A DNA stretch of 64,000 bases, from positions 422,882 through 486,881 of the forward strand of contig JAFEMH010001360.1 of NCBI GenBank assembly GCA_022495995.1, given 5' to 3'. The position numbers and the translations under genes were made by a program. Source of the DNA: Adenophora triphylla var. japonica. Lineage: Eukaryota; Streptophyta; Magnoliopsida; Asterales; Campanulaceae. Below the pieces are notes generated by a model. That model did not search any database, was not told the origin of the DNA, and worked only from the letters and a program-made list of their open reading frames with translations. Below are positions 30,646 to 41,982 of the stretch, in pieces; position 1 is the stretch's first letter, and each line of letters opens with the position of its first letter.

Positions 30646-31737
30646 CACTTCAACCCCTGTAATTTCAAAACACTACAAAATACATTAAATTCTCAAGGTT
30701 TCGAGCACCAAATAAAGCTAGGAAATATATCTTTTGGATGGGTAAAACCGCATCCATCATACCTCTCCCTCCACTACCGAATGACCCAAGTACTTGAATT
30801 GAGAATATTTTCATGGTCTTTTGAGGTGACGAAGATGGTCGGTCTCATGCCTCAAGTGCCCTGGTTATCAGTTAGAAGAGCTAATTGGAGTGTACAACCT
30901 CAAAGCAATATCAGACATGCCTCCCTTCTGCTGAATGTCTTGAAGATGGGTCATCTGATAAGGTTAAGGCAGAATGCCATACCTTTGGCCCATATTGCTG
31001 CTGAATTGATTGAAGAAGCCTTTGCTACATCAATGAGCTTAGAAAATGATGGGATAATGGCTCCAGCCGATCTTGAGATTGAAGTCTCTCCTATCGGACA
31101 AGACATCTCTACCGGTTATCCTCCCCTAACCGAGCATGCCTTAACTGATCCACCTCCAATCGGTCAATCTTCTTCTCCAACCGACTCTTCCTCATCTGAA
31201 TCCTCTCCTCCAACCGACATCCCCTTAATTGATGTAGTTTTGCCAACTCCCCTCCAACCGATTGTTGATTCAGAAGACAGTGATGCTGAATTAACAAGGC
31301 CAATGGTTGTGGAAGATTTGATTGAGTTGCATGATGCTCTATTGGACAGTCTTCTTAAGTCCAATCAGGAGGAGAAAGAAAGAAGGTTATCTAGAGTTGA
31401 GACTGGATTTGCTCAAGCTATTGGTAACTTTGTGGATCAGCTGAATACAAAAGATGCTACCATAACTGACCTTCTTTTGCAACTTGAAAATTCAACCAAT
31501 ACCAATAAGGAGCTATATGATCAAGCCATAGGAGTTCAGTCAAACCTTATTGAAGCAACTGATGAGTTGAAGAAGGACAACCAGAAGAACCGTGAACTAA
31601 CTGCTGAACTGAAGAATGCTAATTCTGAGCTGGTCCGGGTTAATGTTGAGCTGATCAAGGTTAAGGCTCATAATGAAATTTGGATGAAAATGTTTGCTGA
31701 AAGAAAGTCTAGGAGATCAAAAAGGAAGAAGAGATAG
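30643..31737 (+). CDS. Env-like 3' ORF of a Sirevirus-type copia (hypothetical)
   Basis: 364-aa ORF. Residues 1-40 look borrowed from the adjoining LTR relic; the natural start may be MTQVLELRIF or MVGLMPQVPW further in. The middle (about 150-210) is Ser/Pro/Thr-rich and acidic (SSSPTDSSSSESSPPTDIPL); the C-terminal 130 residues form a likely coiled coil (VDQLNTKDATITDLLLQLEN, ELTAELKNANSELVRVNVEL) with a basic tail RKSRRSKRKKR. It lies about 470 bp upstream of a purine tract and 3' LTR, where Sireviruses keep their env-like ORF. No clear signal peptide or membrane helix was seen. Function unproven. Confidence 0.5.
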   Translation: MHFNPCNFKTLQNTLNSQGFEHQIKLGNISFGWVKPHPSYLSLHYRMTQVLELRIFSWSFEVTKMVGLMPQVPWLSVRRANWSVQPQSNIRHASLLLNVLKMGHLIRLRQNAIPLAHIAAELIEEAFATSMSLENDGIMAPADLEIEVSPIGQDISTGYPPLTEHALTDPPPIGQSSSPTDSSSSESSPPTDIPLIDVVLPTPLQPIVDSEDSDAELTRPMVVEDLIELHDALLDSLLKSNQEEKERRLSRVETGFAQAIGNFVDQLNTKDATITDLLLQLENSTNTNKELYDQAIGVQSNLIEATDELKKDNQKNRELTAELKNANSELVRVNVELIKVKAHNEIWMKMFAERKSRRSKRKKR

Positions 31738-32209
31738 AGAGAAGAGAAGATTGAAAAAGAAGCAAAGAAAGCAAAAAGATCAGCTTCTAAACTGGTGCAT
31801 CAGCTACTCCAACTTCAACATCAAAGGACCCTTCAACCGATCCTCCTGCTGATAGTTAGAATGTAACCGATGAAATATATGTCTTTCCTTTCAATCGATT
31901 GGAGCTGATTTATCAATGAGAATTTCTGAACCCTAAAACATGTTCATTTAAATGTTTTGCTTTCTTGAATTTCCTTTATATTTTTGAATGACTTCACTGC
32001 TACTAACTGTTTGACTTTGCAGGTTTATCATTCGTTCTTTTTCTTTATTTTTTTAAGCTTTCATTTTGTAAGCTTTTTTTAGGTTACATCAAGTTGTCAC
32101 TTGACTTACGAAATGAAAAAAATTAAAGGATAAATTCTTGATCATTCTATTACTAAGTTAAGATAGATGTAAATCTAGGATGATTGGACTTAAGCAATTA
32201 GGAGGAGAT
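31738..32209 (+). other. Untranslated region and polypurine tract before the Sirevirus-like 3' LTR
   Basis: No ORF. Ends in TTAGGAGGAGAT (about 32198-32209), a polypurine tract directly before the LTR start. Confidence 0.55.
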
Positions 32210-33588
32210 TGTTAGTCAAATATATGGATAGCTTTAGAATTGCTTAATCCCAATCACTATAAGAATTATTGAGGACCCCTAATTTTAACTAGACCAATTA
32301 GATTTTTCTATGTATCTTGGGTTCCCTTTAGTGCTAGTGTAAGTGTTTTTATTAATGTATTTTTCTCAAAGAATGAAGACTTGAAGACCCTGAAGATTTT
32401 CCAAGTTGTAAACTGGTTAACTTGTTCTGCAAGTTGCCCCAACAGGTTGACCCCTAATCGGTCAGCGCTTGCCTTAGCCGATCCCCTTAACCAGTTGGGT
32501 CAGTTAACTGGCCAGCCTTCCTTAGTTGCTGATCAGCCAAGCTTCTTCAATAAGCTTCCTATCAAGCATTTAATATTCTTACCTACTCAGCACACAACTT
32601 AGCTGAAGTTGGTAGAACAGTTTGCTATGAAGAATTTGCTGCACCTTGTCAGTAACTCAAAGAGGAATGTCAAAGTTACCAGTATTCACAACAGCCTCCT
32701 CTATCCAGTGGAAAATCTCTTCATCAAATCTCAGGCATTTAATGCAGAAGATATTCTCATTAAATGCTTGTCATTCCAAGCCATCCTTTCAACCCCTTCA
32801 AAGACAACAACTCTATTTTGAAGAACACTATAAATACCTTCATCAGAGCATTGAAGAGGGTTGGTGCATTAAAGATCTTTGAGAGTGAGTTAGTCAAGAA
32901 CTGCATGTGCAATCAAGCATTAAAGTTCAAGGCATTCAAGTCCAATATATACACTAGATTATTTATTAGGACATACACTGTGCACACTCAATCAATTATT
33001 GTAAATGTTCCTCAACAAGACTATTTCAGGAACACATTGATTGATCACACCACACACCCAAGAGAAATCAGTTCAATTGTGAATACATCTCTTGAAAACA
33101 ATTGGTCAATCTTGTAGCACGATCCATTAGTGATCATTTTACTTTTGGCAGCTTTCACTTTACATAAATCCAAGTTTTGACCAAACTTGATAGATGACGT
33201 AGCAGTTATTTAACACTGTGAACCTCTTCAAACAACTGTGTCTTTTTGCTTGTTCACTTTCTCATTACTTTTTGTCCTTGTAACCTGTTGAAATCTATCA
33301 ACCGATTACAACCTTTGATTCCTGTAAACTGCTTGTTTGTCTTTCCTATTGGAATATATATTGCATGATATATTAACTTACTTTCTTTGAAATTACCTTT
33401 CCTTAACCGATCACTTTGTGTGATTCAAACCAGTAATATTTTATCCGATGCGCAGCTGGTTTACATCTGTTAGCTTGTGATAAGTTACTTGGACATTTTC
33501 TAAAGGTTTTGAAAAGAATTTTAAAAGAATTTTTAACCAGGCTATTTACCCCCCCTCTAGCCTATTTTCCTACCAATTAGGCCTAACA
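32210..33588 (+). repeat. 3' LTR of a Sirevirus-like copia element
   Basis: 1379 bp from TGTTAGTC to GCCTAACA with perfect 6-bp terminal inverted repeats TGTTAG/CTAACA. TATAAATA at 32829-32836. The end carries CTATTTACCCCCCCTCTAG, a phrase I know from Sirevirus-type LTR ends. The 5' LTR, gag and pol are absent; the element is truncated on the left by the array and LTR relic. Confidence 0.75.
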
Positions 33589-34639
33589 CACTCCCCTATA
33601 AACCCACAAACTTGAAGATAAATCTACCCCCAAACTCAACACATGCTATGTCCTCATAGAAAAGAGAAATAAAACATTCCTTGAGTTTAAAGGATGATAT
33701 TACACGACAAAACAAATAAAATAAAGCAAATAAAACATACCTAATTGGGTTGCCTCCTAAAAAGCGCATTTGGTTAATGTCGTTAGCCCAACCATTGCCC
33801 ACATTTGGACTTCACTTTTTGTACTTTGGCCTAATTCATGGTTTCGCGGGTCCTTATTTTTAGTTCATGCCCCATATATATTCCTTGCATTATGAACTCA
33901 TCTCGTGCCCAAGAAATTTTTTGACGTTTCAGCTTTTTGGGGTTTTTCTCTTTCAAACCTTCGCCACTTTTTTCTTACTCAAAAATAGGCATAAGCACAA
34001 GAATAATGGAGATTTTCATGCTTTCAATGAGATGGAGAAGGTATTCATTGAGGAATTGTCATCAATTTGGTCTGTCCTAACCTCATCAACACGAACGCCC
34101 TCATCATCTTTTAATTTCTCTTCCACCCCATCTTCATAATCAGCATCTCCATCAACAACAACAACAACACTAGTGAGAGATGGAGATAGAGTTGGTAATT
34201 TATCAATAATGGAATCATCCTTCTATTCATTTTGTTCAGGATGGATATGAATAGTATCTTACACACAGCCCCTCAAAGCCTCTATCAATTTATTAACTTG
34301 TGCTTTCAACCTACCTATTCCTGCACCTAATTGTTGTTGTTCTTAATGATTTTCCTCTTTCAATCTTGTCAGAGCCTCCTCCCATGGTTGCTTTTTAGGT
34401 TGTGGTGTATCATAATAATGTGGCTCATGATTTTTCCATGCCTGACTTGAATGGTTTCCCCACCCTTGATTATATGAGTTAAGAAAAGGATTATATCATT
34501 GTTGCCATGGCTGGAATAAACTTCTTTTTTGCACCTGTGGAGAATATTTATGAAAATATGTCCTAGACGGACAATAATTAGTAGCATGAGAGTATAATCC
34601 ACAACAGGAACATGCATCTTGTATTATATTGGCACTAGG
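33589..34639 (-). pseudogene. Athila-type Ty3/gypsy gag fragment
   Basis: Minus strand. The frame around 34480-34620 reads CSCCGLYSHATNYCPS, a CCHC knuckle, then NQGWGNHSSQAWKNHEPHYY and KKQPWEEALTRLKEE, matching the region after the knuckle in Athila-lineage gag. Below it (34000-34140) an acidic region follows, with stops. GGAGGCAACCCAATTAG on the minus strand (33735-33755) is a phrase I have seen in such elements. No LTR or pol. It is cut at 34640 by the Tat-5 LTR. Confidence 0.6.
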
Positions 34640-35309
34640 TGTAGACACCCCATTCTGAACCAATATTTCATGATTACACTACTCTTCGTCTCTCTTTTGT
34701 GTTTTGATGAAAGCATATTAGTTTCTAACTAACCTCGTTAGTTTTGGACCTAACTGACTAACGGAATAACTGAAGAGGACAAAATGGTCATTTGACTAAT
34801 TGTCCCACGCGGGACATACGTGTCTTGCGCGAGACAACCCATCTGCAGGATGTGCAGATTCACTTTCCTTCTCCATTTCAACCTCTTTTCTTGATAAATC
34901 TTATCCAATCCGGGTATCCAATGATATTTGAGTTCTGGAAGCTTCCTTGGGAGGTATCCCAATCCACCTTTACCTTTTGTTTCTCTTATCAATCCCTCTA
35001 TTGATTTTAGAGTAGTGTAATCCTATAAAAAAGGGTTAGCCTAGAATCCCTCCAAATAATGGAGGCGATCTCGAAGCATACAACCCGACATTCCTAATAA
35101 ATTAATTTTTATTCTTATTAGATTGATAATACTCAATTGGCAAGACCGATATTCGAATTGGGTGGAATGGGTGCTCCTCGACCTTCCCATTCAATAACTT
35201 AACCCCCGAACCCTCAAATCTCTTTAAATCATCAAAAGGTTTTTCTTATTGTTTTTCTAAATAAATAATAAGTGACGACTCTGTTCTTCAAATAAAATCG
35301 AACGCTACA
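34640..35309 (+). repeat. Tat-5 5' LTR
   Basis: 670 bp, TGTAGACACCCC to AACGCTACA, with TGTAG/CTACA terminal inverted repeats, followed by a PBS. A TATA box (CCTATAAAAAAGG) is at 35023-35035. Dyads TGTCCCACGCGGGACA (34800-34815) and TGTCTTGCGCGAGACA (34821-34836) lie about 190-225 bp upstream of it. Shorter than the other Tat LTRs here. Confidence 0.75.
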
Positions 35310-35313
35310 GTTT

Positions 35314-35331
35314 TAGCGACTCCGCTGGGAA
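35314..35331 (+). other. Tat-5 primer binding site
   Basis: TAGCGACTCCGCTGGGAA, two changes from the TGGCGACTCCGCTGGGGA type of Tat-2 and Tat-4, five bases after the LTR end. Confidence 0.75.
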
Positions 35332-35818
35332 CAATTAATTAAGAGGGTTAGTTTGCGTTACAATTGAGTATTATCAATCTTTTTTATTTTCCTGCAATTT
35401 TTTTTTTGATATTTCTGAATTTATTTGAATTTTTCTGTATTGTTTTCATAAAAAAAATAATTAACTGTCCGACTGCTTGTCCAACGTGGGACAAGGTATC
35501 CCGCACGAGACATTCTTACGGCAGAATCAAACCTGGTGGACTTTTCCTTTAAAAGTTTGACCGCACTCAAATCAAACTTGGCAGTTGACTCTCTTTAAAT
35601 TTTGACCCAACAAAAAAAAAACTTACGGAAAAGTTTTTAAAAATTCAGAAAATTTAAAATAAATTATTATTATTTCTATTTTGCTTGTATTAACTTTATT
35701 TTGGATGATAGAGTAATTATTAATTGCTGAACTATATACTTGGGTGAGTTTGGATTATTTTAATTTTTACCGGTCATTGGTTGACTCGGGCTTTGTAATT
35801 AATTAATTAAATTCTCTC

Positions 35819-35878
<60 letters not shown>

Positions 35879-35889
35879 TGTGGAACTAC
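35332..35889 (+). other. Tat-5 leader, first part
   Basis: AT-rich leader. TGTCCAACGTGGGACA (35479-35494) and ATCCCGCACGAGACA (35499-35513) resemble the dyads of the U3. A (CT)n microsatellite of about 60 bp lies at 35814-35874. Interrupted at 35890 by the Tekay element; continues after 44994. Confidence 0.6.
35885..35889. repeat. Tekay target site duplication, left copy
   Basis: ACTAC here and at 44995-44999, exactly flanking the two LTRs. Confidence 0.9.
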
Positions 35890-38282
35890 TGTGGGCGCCC
35901 TCCCCAACCCGGGACCTATAGACTCGTGCCCCAAGCTGGAGGGTCCCAAACCACCTCCATAAAAAAAACCTTTTTGTTTATTTAATTAACTTGAAAGTAT
36001 AACAACCTTTAACAAATCAATATAACCTCTCCACTTGGAGGTGGTATATAAACCAGGTTTCAAAAGCCATAACCTGTTTTAGTTACAAACACTACAAATG
36101 TAAAGGCTTACAAAAGACAACTTTGAAAGAAAACCAATCCCAGATTGAGTTACAACATAACACAACTGAAAATGTTTTATAAAAGTTTTATATACAAATC
36201 TCCCCCAAAAGAATAACATTCACCACCTACTCACAACTCCCAAACCATAACATACCCTGACAACCCAAAAGTAAGCGGTCCAAACTCCTTTCCGGCCTCA
36301 CCGGTCTGGTCCTCCTGTCTCAGTGGGATCTAAAACAGTAAAGGGAGAAGGGGTGAGAATAAATCTCAATAAGCTATTATGGATGCAATAATATGCCATA
36401 TAATATGCAACACATAAACAGGCTGCACATAATCACATTGGTAAAGCGGTAAACACATTACATTACCTCATTTTACCTTTTCCGTCTGAACAATAAGTCG
36501 TACAATGGCGGGAGTAAAACTCCACTCATTTGTGAACTTCTTAGGTTTATTCACGTCTTATAAGACTCCTAATGCGGAGAAACATATAAGACTCCAAGCT
36601 ATCTGTAAGGATTTTGGCTTGATACAGAAGTGGCAACCCCAGTCTATGGCCACAGAGGGGGAGTGATAACAGGTATAATGTTATCTAAGCACCTTATGGA
36701 ACAATTTCTCATAAGTGATCGTATTCCATTATACCCCCAATGATCAGCTTATATAAACACATTCAAGCACATAATAGATACTTGAAAATAAATCCACACC
36801 TTTGGATATCAATACATAACATGGTAATATTACTCATGTTAACTCATCACAATAGTGCAACATATATTTAAACACTATTGAATAACAACAATCCAACAGC
36901 ATGGTTTTAATACTCATGTTCAAACCAATGAAGTAGTGCAACATATTTTTCACGCACTATATGAACCAATAACCATGAATAGGTAACCACGTAGAGGTAT
37001 AATGTAATATAAGTAGCCCTACGCATTCATGACATAACATTGAACACCTTCTATAGAGGTTCCATATTAAATTACCAAGGTTTAACAACTTTGGTTAAGA
37101 TTCCCAAATGACTTTCAACCATTTTCAGGACTATATTTAAAGACATTCCCTTTATCCTTTTGGGCCCATTTATGACTCCATTGTAAAGTACTAATGTTGT
37201 ACTAAAGTTATAATCAAATTGTGCTAAGGAATGGATTAGGGATCTAGTGTGTATAAGGCTTGGAAATTGCTTTACAGTAATCAGCACTGGGCACAACTCG
37301 TGTCCTAGTCCCACGCGAGTGCACTAATTATCACGACTATGTATCACGACTGAAACAGAGGGGAACGACTCGTGCTCCAGGGCACGAGTCGTGCCCTTGC
37401 CCAGAATTCACTGTTGAAGCTGAAACCATCAGCAGCCAAGGAAGAAACACCATTTCCATTCAAGCTATCCTAACGAAAACTATACCAAATCAACCAAGCT
37501 TCACTTTAGAACTTCCTACAAGCCATACAACATAACCATAACAACATTATCACCTCCCATCCTAACCCTTATGCCATGAACACCTTACTCCATCTCAACC
37601 CATTATTCTTTCATTTTCCAAAAGCCAAATAAAATGATCCAACAATACCAAATATCATTTAGATCACATAATATCAACGTTTAACTTGGTATGAACAATT
37701 ATTGAAAAAAAATCATAATAACTTACCAAAATGTTTCGAAAATAATAATAACTTTGATCGGCTAGAATTATTCCACTCGACTCCCTGATCATTTATTTGA
37801 AATCAATACAAAGAACGGATTGACGGTTGATTTATAGTGATTTTTGGAAGGTAACCCTAGGTTGAAGAACGTTTTGGGCTGAAAGGAAAGAGAGAGAACT
37901 GAGGGAGAGAAAGTGAGCTTATGGGAGAAGGAAGTAAGATTTATATAACCAATTTTACACCTAAGCTCCTCCAAGTTTCAAATCCTACAACCAACCACCT
38001 TAACTTTATATTTACACTAAAGCTCCTCAATACTTTTATATCCTTTTTATTTAAAATTTCAAATATTTTAACTTCACTACATTAATTCCTATTTATTCCA
38101 TTTAAACATTATATAATTAAAATAAATTTCGTAACATCTAAAATCCCATAATTTAGCAAAATATTCAAATAAACCCATAACCAATCCAAATATCATATAA
38201 TGCTTAACATGAGATGCAATGCATCCCACCCCCACGTGCCCAACACGTGACCAATATAGTGCCTAGGTTTAGGATCGTGATA
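35890..38282 (-). repeat. Tekay 3' LTR
   Basis: 2393 bp, TGTGGGCGCC to ATCGTGATA (last base pair mutated from CA to TA). It holds a TATA box (TTATATAAAT on minus, about 37939-37949) and a dyad ACGACTCGTGC..GCACGAGTCGT at 37364-37391. Confidence 0.93.
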
Positions 38283-38297
38283 CTCACTCCCCCTTAA
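38283..38297 (-). other. Tekay polypurine tract
   Basis: Minus strand TTAAGGGGGAGTGAG directly before the 3' LTR. Confidence 0.75.
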
Positions 38298-38870
38298 ATA
38301 AAATTCAACCCGAATTTGAACTTCACTTACCTGAATGATCAAATAACCCAGGATACTTTTCTCTCATCTCAGATTCCAACTCCCAAGTAGCTTCCTCAAT
38401 AGTGTGATTTTTCCATAAAGTTTTTACCACATGAATACTCTTGGTACGCAATTCCCGCACTTGCTATTCCAGAACTCTCAATGGTACCTCCAGGTAAGAC
38501 ATATCTGCCTGAACATCCTCGGGAGGAGAACTCAAAACATGAGATGAATCATAACAGTACTTTCATAACATGGAAACATGGAATACATCATGGTGAGAAG
38601 AAAGAGATGGAGGTAGAGCCAATCGATAGGCTAACTCACCCACCTTCTCTAATACCTCAAACGGACCAATGAATCTCTCGGTGCCAACTTCCCTTTGTTG
38701 CCAAACCTTTTGATCCCAGTTCTTGGTGAAATCTTCAAAAATATAAAATCACCCACCTGAAATGATAACTCCCTTCTTCTAGTGTCGGCGTAGCTCTTCT
38801 GGCGACTCTGGGCTGTCTTCAATCTGTCTCGAATTACTTTAATCTTCTCAGTTGAATCTCTAACCAAATC
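38298..38870 (-). pseudogene. Tekay integrase C-terminal and chromodomain-like region
   Basis: Minus ORF 38649-38867 has RDRLKTAQSRQKSYADTRRR and SFQVGDFIFLKISP, the GPY/F-region entry. Downstream in other frames: FEVLEKVGELAYRLALPPSL, HHDVFHVSML and, near 38340-38430, VKTLWKNHTIEEATWELESE followed by MREKYPGLF, the C-terminal chromodomain-like end of Tekay/Del chromoviruses. Several stops and frame changes. Confidence 0.8.
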
Positions 38871-38876
38871 TGGACC

Positions 38877-39824
38877 CTAAAGTCTCGCTTCACCAACCCC
38901 ATCCCAACACATTGGAGACCTACATTTCCTCCCATATAATGCCTCATATGGTGCCATCTCATTACTGGACTGGTAGCTGTTATTATAGGCAAATTCAACT
39001 AAAGGCAAATGGTCTTCCTGAGATGAGTGAAAATCCATCACACACGCCCGTAGCATGTCCTCAAGAATCTGAATGGTTCTCTCAGTCTGCCCATCAGCCT
39101 GAGGATGAAATGATGTGCTAAAACTCAACTTGGAACCTAGAGCTTCATGCAAAGCCCTCCAAAATCGTGAGGTGAATCTCGGATCCCTATCTGAAACAAT
39201 GTTGACAGGTACTCCATGAAGTCTCACAATCTCGCGAATATATAACTGGGCCAATCTCTCCAATGAATACTTGGTTGAAACTGGTAGAAAATGAGCTGAT
39301 TTGGTCAGTCTATCCACAATCACCCATATAACATCCATCTTCCTCGAAGTAGGAGGTAATCCAGTCACAGAATCCATAGAAATGCCTTCCCACTTCCATT
39401 CCAAAATATCCAATGGTTGAATTAACTCCGCAGGTCTTTGATGTTCAGCTTTGATTTGTTGGCAAGTTAGGCACTTGGATACAAACTCTGCAATCTCCTT
39501 TTTCATGCCATTCCACCAATACCCTCTCTTCAAGTCCTGATACATCTTCATGCTTCCTTGATGAATAGCAAACCAGGACTTATGGCCTTCCTCTAATACT
39601 TGCCTTTTAATCTCCGGTGAAGAAGGTACGTAGATTCTATCATTGAATGTTAAAATTCCATCTTTGTTCAATGAAAACTCCCCGGTCTTTCCATCTTGTA
39701 ACTTTCCCAAAATTTTCTTCAATTCAATATCATTCTGCTGAGCTTCCAAAATATCCCCATATAGAGTAGGAATTGCCCGGACATTCGCAAATAGCATATC
39801 ACCTCTCAATTCATGGGACACCAA
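38877..39824 (-). CDS. Tekay integrase, largely intact frame
   Basis: 315-aa minus [23 protein letters not shown] to [14 protein letters not shown] is the HHCC zinc finger. [35 protein letters not shown] and [19 protein letters not shown] give D, D and E of the catalytic triad; all are present. Ends after [20 protein letters not shown] at a stop where the polyprotein should continue. N-terminal residues ([20 protein letters not shown]) match the linker after RNase H. Confidence 0.88.
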   Translation of the reverse strand: MVSHELRGDMLFANVRAIPTLYGDILEAQQNDIELKKILGKLQDGKTGEFSLNKDGILTFNDRIYVPSSPEIKRQVLEEGHKSWFAIHQGSMKMYQDLKRGYWWNGMKKEIAEFVSKCLTCQQIKAEHQRPAELIQPLDILEWKWEGISMDSVTGLPPTSRKMDVIWVIVDRLTKSAHFLPVSTKYSLERLAQLYIREIVRLHGVPVNIVSDRDPRFTSRFWRALHEALGSKLSFSTSFHPQADGQTERTIQILEDMLRACVMDFHSSQEDHLPLVEFAYNNSYQSSNEMAPYEALYGRKCRSPMCWDGVGEARL

Positions 39825-40403
39825 GGATGATAACTGAGCCTTCGGCTAATCGCATCCGCTACTACATTAGCCTTCCCTGGATGATAGGAAATGACACAAT
39901 CATAATCCTTCAGCAGCTCTTGCCAATGCCTCTGCCTGTTGTTCAACTCCTTTTGGGTAAATAGGTATTTCAGACTCTTGTGATCAGTGAATATCTCAAA
40001 TTTTGCTCCATATAAATAATGCTTCCACTTATTCAATGCAAAGACAATAGTAGCCAACTCCATGTCGTGAGTAGGATAGTTTTGCTCCGCTGGTGATAAC
40101 TTCCTCGAAGCATACGCAATTACCTTCCCATTTTGCATAAGGACACAACCCAATTCTTCTTTGGAGGCGTCACTGAAAATAACAAAATTCTAGCAACCAT
40201 TTGGAAGGGTAAGAATCGGAGCTGAAGTCAATCTCTTTTTCAACTCAGTAAAGCCAGCTTCACCCTTCGCATCCCATATAAATGGTATATCCTTCCGAGT
40301 CAATTTGGTCAACGGAGTTGCAATTCTAAAAAAATTCCTCTATAAATCTTCGATAATACCCCGCTAAACCAAGGAAACTACGAACCTCAGTCACTGTAGA
40401 AGG
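39806..40403 (-). pseudogene. Tekay RNase H
   Basis: ORF 39806-40153 (115 aa): [60 protein letters not shown] and [16 protein letters not shown], the gypsy RNase H with acidic residues E and D visible. The connection to RT (40154-40403) reads only with stops and frameshifts. Confidence 0.85.
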
Positions 40404-41236
40404 CTATTTCCAGTTGACTTCGGCCTCAATCTTTGTAGGATCTATGGCAATACCCGTACTCGATACCACATGACCCAAGAAAGAAATCTGTTCAAGCCAA
40501 AAATCACATTTACTGAACTTGGTAAATAACTGTTTCTCTTGAAGTACATATAAAATAATTCTCAAATGCTTCTCATGTTCTTCCCAGGATTTGGAATACA
40601 CCAGAATATTATCAATAAAAACCACAACAAAACTGTCAAGATACGGCTTGAAGATCCTATTTATCATGTCCATAAATATTGCCGGTGCATTGGTCAACCC
40701 AAAAGGCATAAACATAAATTCATAATGACCGTACCTTATTCTGAAGGCTATTTAGAAATATCATCTGGTTTGTTTTTCAACTGATGGTATCCGCTACGCA
40801 AGTCAAGCTTGGAATAGATAACGAAACCTTGAAGTTGATCAAACATGTCATCAATATGCGGAAGAGGATATTTGTTTTTGATAGTAGCTTGATTCAACAG
40901 TCTATAATCAATACATAACCTCAACGTACCATCCTTCTTCCTGACAAACAAAACTGGTGCTCCCCAGGGTGAAACACTTGGACGAATGAAACCCCTGTCT
41001 AACAATTCCTGCAACTGAATTTTCAATTCTTTTAACTCAGTTGGAGCCATTCTGTAAGGTGCTTTGGAAATTGGTGAAGTACCTGGCAATAAATCAATAC
41101 AGAACTCCACCTCTCTTTCTGGAGGCATAGAATACTCACTTGAGAATATATCAATAAACTCATTCACAACTGGGACATGAGATAACTCGGGAGACTTCTT
41201 ACCAGAGTCTAACACATATGCCAAGTACCCCCACAC
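40404..41236 (-). pseudogene. Tekay reverse transcriptase with altered catalytic box
   Basis: ORF 40748-41236: [40 protein letters not shown] and [12 protein letters not shown], the fingers and first catalytic Asp. ORF 40404-40715: [18 protein letters not shown], then [17 protein letters not shown]. The box is FIDN rather than FIDD: GAT AAT, a G-to-A transition that removes the second catalytic Asp. [18 protein letters not shown] follows. A frameshift and stop separate the two ORFs, so RT is inactive. Confidence 0.9.
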
Positions 41237-41388
41237 CCTTTAGATAACAATTTTCTAGCCTTTAATGCAGATATAACATGAATGCCAAATAAAGACTTAT
41301 CCGCATCAAATATAAACACAAGTAAATAAGGCATAGAAAAGGTGACTCACTTCTTGCGAAAGTCCACCAAGGCATGCCAATTACTCAA

Positions 41389-41982
41389 TCAGTCCATGCC
41401 TAGAATGACATCAAAATCTCGGATTGGTAACTCTACCAAATCCACTGGCAATACATGCCCACATATGATTACCTCACAATCATGGTAAATCAAAGAGGAT
41501 TCAAGGAACTCTCCCACAGGAGTAGAAACCTCTAGCACATAAGGCAACAACTTAGGCAACTTATGCAAAGTGAATGCAAAATGAGATGCCACATAAGAAT
41601 GGGACGAACCAGGGTCTATAAGAATACGAGCCCTGACCCCTGAGACAGGTACTATACCTCTAATGACCGCGGTAGGATCTACCTCACCTCGACCCAAGGC
41701 AAACACTCTACCTTGCACTCTCTCCTTAGGCTTCCCCTCAACATCCCTCTTCACACCACCTCTTGGCTGGCCACCCTGCTGTCTGCCACCCGTAGCTTGA
41801 CCCCGTCGAGGTCTAGGACAATCTTTTCTGAAGTGCCCCATTTCTCCACAATTCATACATTTCCCTTATTTGTTCCAACAACTGTCTTCAGAATGTCCCA
41901 CCTTCTTACAAAAATTGCAAACAGTCATAAATTGGCTGGATACAGGACGAGTTGAAACGGTGACATTTCCTCCTCTAGCCAC
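41389..41982 (-). pseudogene. Tekay zinc knuckles and aspartic protease
   Basis: Two CCHC knuckles are seen: CNFCKKVGHSEDSC (near 41880-41922, followed by a stop) and CMNCGEMGHFRKDC near 41820-41860. The protease follows: ARILIDPGSSHSYVASHFAF (the DxG box reads DPGSS, still with the Asp) and PIRDFDVILGMD at the end of ORF 41389-41856. Then a stop at 41386, where the linker to RT should continue. Confidence 0.85.

Noticed and set aside
30643..30760. Start codon at 30643 as native start of the env-like ORF
   Set aside because: The first 30-40 residues derive from the Tat LTR relic; the real start is probably an internal Met.
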